A stretch of DNA of 64,000 bases from an uncultured Bacteroidales bacterium (GTDB lineage Bacteria > Bacteroidota > Bacteroidia > Bacteroidales > Paludibacteraceae): NCBI GenBank assembly GCA_946187695.1, contig CAMHSB010000002.1:124001-188000 (forward strand). The letters run 5' to 3'. Shown piece by piece: positions 1 to 7,791 of the stretch. How positions within the stretch are numbered: the first letter of the stretch is position 1; each line of letters starts with the position of its first letter. A program made the translations under genes and the position numbers. The notes beneath the pieces were generated by a model, which was given only the letters and a program-made list of their open reading frames with translations, did not search any database and was not told the DNA's origin.

Positions 1-878
1 TCGCGTACACGCAACTTGGTCTTTTCCAACTGATCAATCTGCTCATAGATGCGTTTCAAACTGCCGTTGTCTGTTGCCCGGAAATACTGACCTCCGGTCA
101 CCTCGGCAATACCCCGCAACGTGCCCTCGTCAAACTCCGAGTCCATCGTCACGTACTGCCGTCCCATCGGGGTATTCACCGGTACGCGGGTCTGTCCGTA
201 AGAACCGACACCCACCGTATAAACGCGTATCCCGAAGGTCTTGGCAATCTCGGCCGCCGTCTGCGGATCGATATCGCCGCGGTTATTCGAACCATCGGTC
301 AGCAAAATAACCACCTTGCTCTTCGTCTCGCTGTCTTTCATTCGGTTGACCGCATTCGCCAGACCCAGACCGATCGCCGTACCGTCCTCAATCATGCCGT
401 ACTCTACGGACTTGAAGAGGTTAACGAGCACCGCGTGGTCGGTTGTCAGCGGACATTGCGTGAAGCTCTCACCCGCAAAAACCACCAGACCGATCTGGTC
501 GTTCGGTCTCGCAATCACGAAGTCCGATGCCACCTGTTTGGCTGCCTCCAGACGATTCGGTTTCAGGTCCTCTGCCAGCATCGTGCCCGATATATCGAGC
601 GCCATCATGATGTCGATACCTTCGGTGCTCTCCGACGACCACCTATTGGTCAACTGGGGTCGTGCCAGCGCCAGACTCAACAAGGTCACTACCGCTACGC
701 GCAACACAAAAGGTACGTGCAGTAACCATATTCGCCAACTCTTCGGCTGCGCCGCCAAGGTCGTGGTGTCCGAGATCTGCACACTCGCATCGCTCTTCCA
801 CAACTCGTACGCGTACCAGCCGATAATCGGCAGCAGCAGTAGCAACAAAAACAAATATCCCGGATTAGCAAATGTCAT
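1..878 (-). CDS. batA: BatA-like von Willebrand factor A domain protein, 3' end off the window
   Basis: Reverse-strand frame open to the window edge, not in the ORF track: MTFANPGYLFLLLLLPIIGWYAYELW...ALDISGTMLAEDLKPNRLEAAKQV...LLTDGSNNRGDIDP. MIDAS-type DxSGTM motif; ATGA overlap with the next upstream gene of the operon. Confidence 0.88.
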   Translation of the reverse strand, partial: MTFANPGYLFLLLLLLPIIGWYAYELWKSDASVQISDTTTLAAQPKSWRIWLLHVPFVLRVAVVTLLSLALARPQLTNRWSSESTEGIDIMMALDISGTMLAEDLKPNRLEAAKQVASDFVIARPNDQIGLVVFAGESFTQCPLTTDHAVLVNLFKSVEYGMIEDGTAIGLGLANAVNRMKDSETKSKVVILLTDGSNNRGDIDPQTAAEIAKTFGIRVYTVGVGSYGQTRVPVNTPMGRQYVTMDSEFDEGTLRGIAEVTGGQYFRATDNGSLKRIYEQIDQLEKTKLRVR

Positions 879-1792
879 ACTTCTTCCTCCTTAACATCAT
901 TTCCATCATTTTCATCATTTGCATCATTGACGATCTTCGTCTCATTGACGAAATCGTACGCCGTAGTAAGGGCGCTCTCGTTCTCGTCGGGTGTCGTGTG
1001 CCATTTCGCAAACTTCACCAAATCAGCCAGTTGCAGCATCTTGCTTAACCGTCCGTACAGATCCTTGTCGATGAGCGTTTTCATCTCGCGCAGCGTCTCG
1101 TCACTCGTTTTCTCCGTGCTGTGCACCTCAAAACGGCGACCGATATACTCGCGCACGACATCTGTCAATTCGGTCTGGTATTCTTTCACCTTACCGTCTT
1201 TCCATATCTTCTGTGCTTTGATTTCGTCGAGTTTCTCAAGGGCTACCTCGTCCGCCGGACGCAGTAACTCCGGATCAATCGGTTCCTCTTCCTGCTTGCG
1301 GTATTTGTCGTATTTCTTCCACAACCAGAAACCGAGGTCGATCAGCAGCAGAATACCCAGCGCTAACAGAATCCAACGGATGATGCCCCACCACCAGATA
1401 GGTGCTTTCTCGATATCTTTGATATCGGTGATCGCATTCGTGCTGTCCACCTCAAAAGGCTGGATCACATTCAGCGCCAGCGGTTCTGTCCAGAACGTGT
1501 CCTCGCCGCTCGTCACGTACAGCGGCTCGATGGCGAACAAGCTGTCCTTAAACGACGTAAGCATCAAATCCTGCTTCAACTGCACACGCCCGTCGGGCAG
1601 GGTAGTGGTGTCCACCGCCGAGCGATCGACGATCTCGATGCCGTCTTGCAGCTGCTCGCCCAACGCCGGCCACACCACCTGTTCCGACGCGTCATGCGTC
1701 ACCTCCAGGTGCATCGCCGTCTGGTCGCCCAACATCAACATCGTCGAGTCGATGCTCGCGCTCACTACTATCGCTAATAATAAACTCATCAT
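875..1792 (-). CDS. BatD-like / aerotolerance-operon membrane protein (hypothetical)
   Basis: Signal-like N-terminus, single TM segment (WWWGIIRWILLALGILLLIDLGFWLW), position between DUF58 and BatA genes with overlapping start/stop. Confidence 0.7.
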   Translation of the reverse strand: MMSLLLAIVVSASIDSTMLMLGDQTAMHLEVTHDASEQVVWPALGEQLQDGIEIVDRSAVDTTTLPDGRVQLKQDLMLTSFKDSLFAIEPLYVTSGEDTFWTEPLALNVIQPFEVDSTNAITDIKDIEKAPIWWWGIIRWILLALGILLLIDLGFWLWKKYDKYRKQEEEPIDPELLRPADEVALEKLDEIKAQKIWKDGKVKEYQTELTDVVREYIGRRFEVHSTEKTSDETLREMKTLIDKDLYGRLSKMLQLADLVKFAKWHTTPDENESALTTAYDFVNETKIVNDANDENDGNDVKEEEV

Positions 1793-2676
1793 TGCTTAAA
1801 CAGTCTCATTAAAGCTTTCACATAATCTTCGTCCGTACGGATCGAAATATTGTGCATTCCCGTCTTCGTATAAATGGTCTCCAGCGCGTTCTGTTGCGCG
1901 AGCCAAGCCTGGTTATACGCCTCTCGAACACTCGCAATACCGGTGTCGGCCCACACACGCTTACCCGTCTCCGGATCGCGCAATTTGATTAGTCCCACGT
2001 TCGGCATCTCGGCGTCACGACGGTCGTAGATCTGAATCGCGTTCAGGTCATGCTTGCGGGCGGCGATCACCACCGGTGCTACCTCACCTTTCTTCTCGGG
2101 TGTCGCGCTGAAAGCCGGATCCATCATATCGCTTATCAGGAACGCCGCACAACGCCGCTTCTGTGCGTTCGTCAGGTACTGCAGCGCCGCGTTGATATTC
2201 GTCCCCGTGTGTTCGGGTTCGAAACTCAACAACTCGCGGATAATATGCAGCACGTGCGATTTACCTTTCTTCGGCGGGATGAATTTCTCCACTTGGTCGC
2301 TAAAGAAGATCACACCCACTTTATCGTTGTTCTCGATCGTGGAGAAGGCGAGGGTAGCGGCTACTTCGGCCATCGTGTCACGTTTCATCTGACTCACCGT
2401 TCCGAAATTCCGGCTGCCGCTGACATCGACGAGCAACATCACCGTCAACTCACGCTCCTCTTCATAGACCTTGATGTACGGCCGGTTCATGCGCGCCGTC
2501 ACATTCCAGTCTATCGATCGTACATCGTCGCCCGGTTGGTACTCACGCACCTCACTGAACGCCATACCACGACCTTTGAACTGGCTGTGGTACTCGCCTG
2601 CGAAGATGTTTCGACTCAACCCGTGGGTCTTTATCTCGATCTTCCTTACCCGTTGTAATAACTCTTCCGAAGTCAT
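1789..2676 (-). CDS. DUF58 domain-containing protein (vWA-like)
   Basis: FKGRGMAFSEVREYQPGDDVRSIDWNVTARMNRPYIKVYEEERELTVMLLVDVSGS is the classical DUF58 signature. Confidence 0.95.
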   Translation of the reverse strand: MTSEELLQRVRKIEIKTHGLSRNIFAGEYHSQFKGRGMAFSEVREYQPGDDVRSIDWNVTARMNRPYIKVYEEERELTVMLLVDVSGSRNFGTVSQMKRDTMAEVAATLAFSTIENNDKVGVIFFSDQVEKFIPPKKGKSHVLHIIRELLSFEPEHTGTNINAALQYLTNAQKRRCAAFLISDMMDPAFSATPEKKGEVAPVVIAARKHDLNAIQIYDRRDAEMPNVGLIKLRDPETGKRVWADTGIASVREAYNQAWLAQQNALETIYTKTGMHNISIRTDEDYVKALMRLFKQ

Positions 2677-2802
2677 TATTATTGTTTTTTATTTTCTTAT
2701 TTTTAGTGAGGAATGTACTCTGAGGGGGCCTGTTTTGGGGAATGGGTGCCCCAAAACTCGTAGGCATGGGGCCGGTACCCCGAAGAGTAGCATTCCGAAC
2801 GA

Positions 2803-3798
2803 TCAAGGTACTTGTACCGCATTCAATACCTCGGTGATAATATCCTCGGTCGTAATGTTATTGGCCTCCGCTTCGTACGTCAGGCCGATACGGTGACGCA
2901 ATACATCGTAGCAAACGGCACGAACATCTTCCGGCGTCACGTAGCCTCTCCTATGAATAAACGCGTACGCACGCGCAGCCTTCGCCAGATTAATCGAAGC
3001 ACGCGGACTACCGCCAAACGCAATCATCTGCTTCAGGTCCTTGAGCTCGTAGTTCTCCGGCTCACGCGTCGCAAATACGATATCGACGATGTACTTCTCG
3101 ATCTTCTCGTCCAGATAAACCTCCTCCACGATCTTACGTGCCTTGATGATATCCGCCGTACTCAGAATCGGCAGCACGGTCTTCTTCTCAGATGCGATGT
3201 TCTGACGAATGATCGCCTGTTCCTCCTCTTTCTTCGGATAACCGATCACTACCTTCAGCATGAAACGGTCGGTCTGTGCCTCGGGCAGCGGATACGTACC
3301 TTCTTGCTCGATCGGGTTCTGGGTAGCCAGTACCAGGAACGGATCGTCCAACTTAAAGGTCTGCTCACCGATTGTCACTTGACGCTCCTGCATGGCCTCC
3401 AACAATGCACTCTGCACTTTTGCCGGCGCACGGTTGATCTCATCAGCCAACACAAAATTAGCGAAGATAGGACCACGTTTGATCTTAAACTCTTCGCTTT
3501 TTTGGCTGTAAATCTGCGTACCGAGCACATCGGCAGGCAACAGATCCGGGGTAAACTGAATACGACTGAAATTAGCTTTAATCAAGTCACTTAAGGTCTT
3601 GATAGCGAGGGTTTTTGCCAAACCCGGCACGCCTTCCAACAATATGTGCCCATCGCTCAACAGACCAATAAGCAAACTCTCTACCAGATGTTTCTGGCCT
3701 ACAATGACTTGATTCATGCCTAATGTCAAGGCATCTACAAACGAACTCTCGCGCTCCACGCGCTCTTGCAGTTCTCTGATATCCACTGGATTTTGCAT
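2803..3798 (-). CDS. moxR: MoxR family AAA+ ATPase
   Basis: LLEGVPGLAKTLAIKTL (Walker A variant), FVLADEINRAPAKVQSALLEAMQERQVT, LATQNPIEQEGTYPLPEAQTDRF. Confidence 0.97.
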   Translation of the reverse strand: MQNPVDIRELQERVERESSFVDALTLGMNQVIVGQKHLVESLLIGLLSDGHILLEGVPGLAKTLAIKTLSDLIKANFSRIQFTPDLLPADVLGTQIYSQKSEEFKIKRGPIFANFVLADEINRAPAKVQSALLEAMQERQVTIGEQTFKLDDPFLVLATQNPIEQEGTYPLPEAQTDRFMLKVVIGYPKKEEEQAIIRQNIASEKKTVLPILSTADIIKARKIVEEVYLDEKIEKYIVDIVFATREPENYELKDLKQMIAFGGSPRASINLAKAARAYAFIHRRGYVTPEDVRAVCYDVLRHRIGLTYEAEANNITTEDIITEVLNAVQVP

Positions 3799-3874
3799 AG
3801 TATAATGTAATTATAAATTTTCCCAAATCTTTTCCTACAAATTCCGTGCCAAACTAAAATAATGCTCACACCTC

Positions 3875-3905
3875 TTGCATATGTCAATTTTTTGTTGTAC
3901 CTTTG
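3875..3905 (+). promoter_or_regulatory. Bacteroidota-type promoter (TTG-N20-TACCTTTG)
   Basis: TTG 3875-3877, 20-nt spacer, TACCTTTG 3898-3905, upstream of the 3931 start. Confidence 0.75.
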
Positions 3906-3930
3906 CAACCGCAAAGGTTGGATAATAACT

Positions 3931-4323
3931 ATGACCACATTATCGCATAAAGAAAAAGAGGCCATCATGGCGGATATGAAGTCTTTCGATGAGCCAATGC
4001 CGGCAGTCGGTATCTTTTGGTATGATCCTCAAGAGCACGACTTTTTCGGCGTTTACAAGAAAGAACTGACGCCCAAGATGGTAGAGGATGCGAAAACGAA
4101 TGGGATAGAGGTCATTAACTTTGAGAAGCCTGATCATAATAAGGAAACAAAAGGTCGTGTAGCCTGGGCGGTGGATCATTTCGTGGTCTTTGTCGGTAAG
4201 TGGGCACAAGATATCGAGGACGAATTGACAGCACTTTTAGAAAAGTACTTTGCCCTGCCGTATTTTGAGTTCCGTTATGACGAACATTGGGACTTAGGAC
4301 ACGGCTGGCCTGGAGATTTATAA
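3931..4323 (+). CDS. hypothetical protein
   Basis: Open frame MTTLSHKEKEAIMADMKSFDEPMPAVGIFWYDPQEHDFFGVYKKEL...; start trimmed to 3931, just after the promoter. Confidence 0.75.
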   Translation: MTTLSHKEKEAIMADMKSFDEPMPAVGIFWYDPQEHDFFGVYKKELTPKMVEDAKTNGIEVINFEKPDHNKETKGRVAWAVDHFVVFVGKWAQDIEDELTALLEKYFALPYFEFRYDEHWDLGHGWPGDL

Positions 4324-4377
4324 CCCTTCGCTGCCACCGACAGCGTAAAAAAGCGGTGAAAAACATATAGACGAAAG

Positions 4378-5199
4378 ATGGCAAAGCAAAAAGAAATAAT
4401 CGTCAAGGATACGACTATCCGTTCGTTTTCGCAGAACGGATGGGACTATATCTGTATTACGGATATTGCAAGGCAGAAGAATGCCATAGAACCAAAAGAT
4501 GTAGTCAAAAACTGGATGCGACTCAAAAATACTATCGAGTATCTTGGGATGTGGGAAGCATTAAATAATCCTCTTTTCAAAGGGGTCGAATTCGATCCCC
4601 TTTTGCGAGAAGCAGGTAGTAATGCCTTCACGCTTAGCCCGTCGCGCTGGATTGAATTAACAGGAGCTATAGGCATTATTTCTAAGAGTGGGAATAATGG
4701 CGGTACGTATGCGCAGCGCGATATAGCATTTAAGTTTGCGAGTTGGGTTTCTGTTGAGTTTGAACTCTATTTGATTAAGGAATTCCAACGCCTCAAAGAG
4801 GAGGAACAAAAGGCACTTGGTTGGTCTGCGAAACGCGAGTTGGCAAAGATCAACTACCATATTCATACAGATGCAATTAAGGAGCACCTTATACCGCAGG
4901 AGATTGATGCTTACCATCGCTCGCTTATTTATGCCAACGAAGCGGATGTGCTCAATGTGGCATTGTTTGGAATGACCGCCAAAGAGTGGCGCGACGCACA
5001 TCCTGAGGATAAAGGCAATATCCGCGATTACGCAACAATAAATCAGTTGATTTGTTTGAGTAATATGGAGAACCTGAATGCAGTATTCATCAATGAAGGC
5101 TTACCACAAGGCGAGCGTCTCCAGAAACTCAACCAAATAGCGATCCAACAAATGACCGTGCTGGAGAACGTCGAAAGCAAGCATATATTGAAAGCATAA
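4378..5199 (+). CDS. KilA-N domain-containing protein
   Basis: WDYICITDIARQKN...VVKNWMRLKNTIEYLGMWE...FTLSPSRWIELTGAIGIISKSGNNGGTYAQRDIAFKFASWVSVEFELYLIKEFQRL matches KilA-N architecture. Confidence 0.9.
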   Translation: MAKQKEIIVKDTTIRSFSQNGWDYICITDIARQKNAIEPKDVVKNWMRLKNTIEYLGMWEALNNPLFKGVEFDPLLREAGSNAFTLSPSRWIELTGAIGIISKSGNNGGTYAQRDIAFKFASWVSVEFELYLIKEFQRLKEEEQKALGWSAKRELAKINYHIHTDAIKEHLIPQEIDAYHRSLIYANEADVLNVALFGMTAKEWRDAHPEDKGNIRDYATINQLICLSNMENLNAVFINEGLPQGERLQKLNQIAIQQMTVLENVESKHILKA

Positions 5200-5341
5200 A
5201 ACATCGTCACTCCCTGACGTAAAACCGGAGTAAGCGCGTAGCGACGCGCGATAATAGTGCGCATTTTTGCTCTCTTAACACAATAAATTAGCACAAAAAG
5301 GCTACAAAATTAGCAAAAATTGCAGAATTTTCTATAAATAT

Positions 5342-5372
5342 TTGCGTAAACACAAAAAATATAGTACCTTTG
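5342..5372 (+). promoter_or_regulatory. Bacteroidota-type promoter (TTG-N20-TACCTTTG)
   Basis: TTG 5342-5344, N20, TACCTTTG 5365-5372; drives the structured leader and 5702 lipoprotein. Confidence 0.8.
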
Positions 5373-5378
5373 CAGCGT

Positions 5379-5700
5379 CATTTGAGAATGACCGTCTTTA
5401 ATTGACGTTAAACATGACATATTGATTTTCGCGTTTGCGATTTATTGACCATCTCAAAATGTAGGAAGTTTTGAACTATGTCAGTAAATAAGTCTGCAAG
5501 CGTCCATATTGTATATGGGCGTGACTTATCGACATAGTGGGCATTTCCTACAGCCTTGAGATGGGATAGGGAACGCTCATTTTCTTTTGTATTCTCCTTA
5601 TTCATAAAGCGCAGACGATTCAATAGAGAACCGTCACTCTCCAAACGGGGCAAGACCTGCGAAGCCCAAAGAACAGGAAAAACAATTAATTTTTAATCAA
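5379..5700 (+). ncRNA. Candidate structured RNA / long 5' leader of the Cys-rich lipoprotein gene
   Basis: Nested helices: CCATCTCAA 5449-5457/TTGAGATGG 5556-5564; TGTAGGAA 5460-5467/TTCCTACA 5545-5552; CTATGTC 5476-5482/GACATAG 5531-5537; ATAAGTC 5488-5494/GACTTAT 5523-5529; CGTCCATAT 5501-5509/ATATGGGCG 5513-5521. Further 3' helices CGCAG 5610-5614/CTGCG 5657-5661. Boundaries approximate. Confidence 0.6.
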
Positions 5701-5701
5701 A

Positions 5702-5917
5702 ATGAAAAAGAAAATCTTTTTAGTCGGCGCTTTAGTCGCAATCGCTATGAGCGCGATGTTCGTGAGCTGTAAAGGCGATGACAAAAATCAAAGTAACGGC
5801 AATCTTTGCACTTGTACTAATGGTCAAGAGACACATTATGTTAATCCAGCCAGTGAAGGGGCAAGCAGTTGTGCAGAACTGAATTCAATGGCGATCGATG
5901 GTGTACGCTGTTGGTAA
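5702..5917 (+). CDS. small Cys-rich lipoprotein / secreted peptide
   Basis: MKKKIFLVGALVAIAMSAMFVSC lipobox, then about 48 residues with four further Cys (LCTCTNG, SSCAEL, VRCW). Confidence 0.8.
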   Translation: MKKKIFLVGALVAIAMSAMFVSCKGDDKNQSNGNLCTCTNGQETHYVNPASEGASSCAELNSMAIDGVRCW

Positions 5918-5973
5918 ATTTTCATTGAGGGTGTGACAAATTTTTGACATACCCTCAATTTTTATATATAGCT

Positions 5974-6840
5974 ATGAATAAGATATTCCGCCTAATAGTA
6001 GGATTAATATTTCTTCTTTCTGCGCTTCTCAAAGCTATCGATAATGCTGCTTTTGCTGATCTCATGAGCAATTATGGCGCTTTATTGTTCGGCTTTGGCG
6101 CGCCTGTAATTGTCTTTGTGGAACTGATTTTAGGTGTTTTGCTTATATTCAATTTATACCCGCGGAAGGTATCTTTAGCAGCCTCTATATTTATTTTGCT
6201 CGTTTCTTCTATATTCCTTTATGGAGTACTTTATAAAGGCATCACAGATTGCGGTTGTTTCGGACCATTAACGTGGCTTAATTCAAAGCCCTGGATTACT
6301 TTCTTACGTAATGGAGTATTACTTGCTTTGCTAATTCCGTCTATACTGAAATCACTACAAGGTGCTAATCTTTCTATTCCAACCATTGTGTTTATGGCTC
6401 TAATTGGGATTGCGGTGATGTTTATGTGCGGCTTCTCAATGCACGGGGCAAAATGCTTGCAAAAGCAACAAAAACAATTTGAACCCATCTTGTTGTCCGA
6501 AAGTAAACTATCTGATTTGGTTTCCTGCTCTTCAGACTCTATCTATATGGTATTTGCCTTTTCCTATAATTGTCCGTATTGCCAGAACTCTATCGGCAAT
6601 GTAAATCAATATCAGCCTATGGGATATGTTGACAAAGTAATCGGAATAGCGATAGAAGATTCCGAGGCTCAAGAACGTTTTGATCGACTTTTTGATACCA
6701 ATTTTACCATTCAAGAAGTGTCAAAATGGACAATGGCACAACTGACAAATTCATTACCGACAGTGTACTTCATTCGCCACGATTCTGTTATTAACCAATA
6801 TTCAGGCTTAGTAGTGTCCCCCGCATTGTTAATACCATGA
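5974..6840 (+). CDS. MauE/DoxX-like redox membrane protein with C-terminal thioredoxin-like domain
   Basis: Four-TM N-terminal part with ITDCGCFGPLTW; C-terminal FAFSYNCPYCQNSIGNV (CPYC). Start chosen at ATG 5974 rather than ORF-track 5944. Confidence 0.75.
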   Translation: MNKIFRLIVGLIFLLSALLKAIDNAAFADLMSNYGALLFGFGAPVIVFVELILGVLLIFNLYPRKVSLAASIFILLVSSIFLYGVLYKGITDCGCFGPLTWLNSKPWITFLRNGVLLALLIPSILKSLQGANLSIPTIVFMALIGIAVMFMCGFSMHGAKCLQKQQKQFEPILLSESKLSDLVSCSSDSIYMVFAFSYNCPYCQNSIGNVNQYQPMGYVDKVIGIAIEDSEAQERFDRLFDTNFTIQEVSKWTMAQLTNSLPTVYFIRHDSVINQYSGLVVSPALLIP

Positions 6841-6911
6841 TGGTCTGATTGTTCTCGTCTTCCCCGCGCCTCGGTTTTTTCCATTTTCTTTATATTCTCT
6901 TGGTCAAAAAT

Positions 6912-6942
6912 TTGCATATATCAATTATTTTTTGTACCTTTG
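6912..6942 (+). promoter_or_regulatory. Bacteroidota-type promoter (TTG-N20-TACCTTTG)
   Basis: TTG 6912-6914, N20, TACCTTTG 6935-6942, upstream of 7138 CDS. Confidence 0.75.
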
Positions 6943-7025
6943 CACTCGATTTCAAACAAAAACTGATCAACTCTTCAGTATTATATACTACGTATATAAT
7001 ACCGACGAAAAAGCAACCAAAATTT

Positions 7026-7091
7026 AGTGCGTGATAAGTGCGCGATAAGTACGCGGTAAGTGTGTTATAAGTGCGCGGTAAGTGCGTTACA
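7026..7091 (+). repeat. 11-bp tandem repeat, six units, in the 5' UTR
   Basis: agtgcgtgata agtgcgcgata agtacgcggta agtgtgttata agtgcgcggta agtgcgttaca. Confidence 0.9.
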
Positions 7092-7137
7092 ATAGGTATA
7101 AAATGCAGTCAATGTAACCCTCTAATAACCATAAACA

Positions 7138-7581
7138 ATGGCTAAAATCGAACATTCCCCGGGTATTGAATCCATGATAGGTGCGCGGGGCAAAAAGCAA
7201 AAGCATCCCCTCGTGGAACGCCAAAAACACTTCCGTGACTATGACGGTAAAGTAACCCGCATAGGTCGCCTCGAAGCCTACGAGCCTCGCCGGCGCAACT
7301 ATGCTGCCGCGCCTGTCAGAGTAGGTGAACGTGCGAACCAGCAATCCTTTGGGAATGCCTCCCATCTTGCCCAGGAATTCATCAATTCCCTCCGTAACAA
7401 AACGCCCCTTCCGCCCGAAAAGCAAGCCTTCTTGGACGGCATCATGGCGCGCTTCTATGCCCAACTCAAAGGCAAACCCGATCCGATCGCCCCGAAGGAC
7501 AAGGAGGGCAATTATACCATCTATGCCCGACCGGACAATTTCATCCGAGCCGTGCTCCGCAAAGAACAACCGAACCTCTAA
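7138..7581 (+). CDS. hypothetical protein
   Basis: MAKIEHSPGIESMIGARGKKQKHPLVERQKHFRDYDGKVTRIGRLEAYEP...; promoter upstream; basic protein, family not recognised. Confidence 0.75.
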   Translation: MAKIEHSPGIESMIGARGKKQKHPLVERQKHFRDYDGKVTRIGRLEAYEPRRRNYAAAPVRVGERANQQSFGNASHLAQEFINSLRNKTPLPPEKQAFLDGIMARFYAQLKGKPDPIAPKDKEGNYTIYARPDNFIRAVLRKEQPNL

Positions 7582-7696
7582 CGGCTCGGTTTTTTCTTTC
7601 CTACATTCTTAAAAATGGTGCATTTTGCTAACTCTATTTGGCAACACTCTTTAGAGTGAGGCTTAATAATCGTATATCTTTTCATAATAATCGTTA

Positions 7697-7727
7697 TTGT
7701 GTACTTGACGAAATAGCAGTAATTTTG
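7697..7727 (+). promoter_or_regulatory. Bacteroidota-type promoter (TTG-N20-TAATTTTG)
   Basis: TTG 7697-7699, N20, TAATTTTG 7720-7727, upstream of the 2280-aa gene. Confidence 0.75.
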
Positions 7728-7791
7728 CAGGCGATAAAAAATGGCCCAATTTCGGCCCTAAAAACGTAATAAATTTAATAAAAATATTAAA

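Noticed and set aside
4378-5199. Prophage remnant inferred from the KilA-N gene
   Set aside because: No structural, integrase, lysis or replication phage genes nearby; isolated KilA-N genes are common in Bacteroidales.
5408-5653. 81-aa minus-strand ORF over the structured leader
   Set aside because: No promoter or recognisable family seen, and the extensive self-complementarity explains the sequence better; conservation analysis would settle it.
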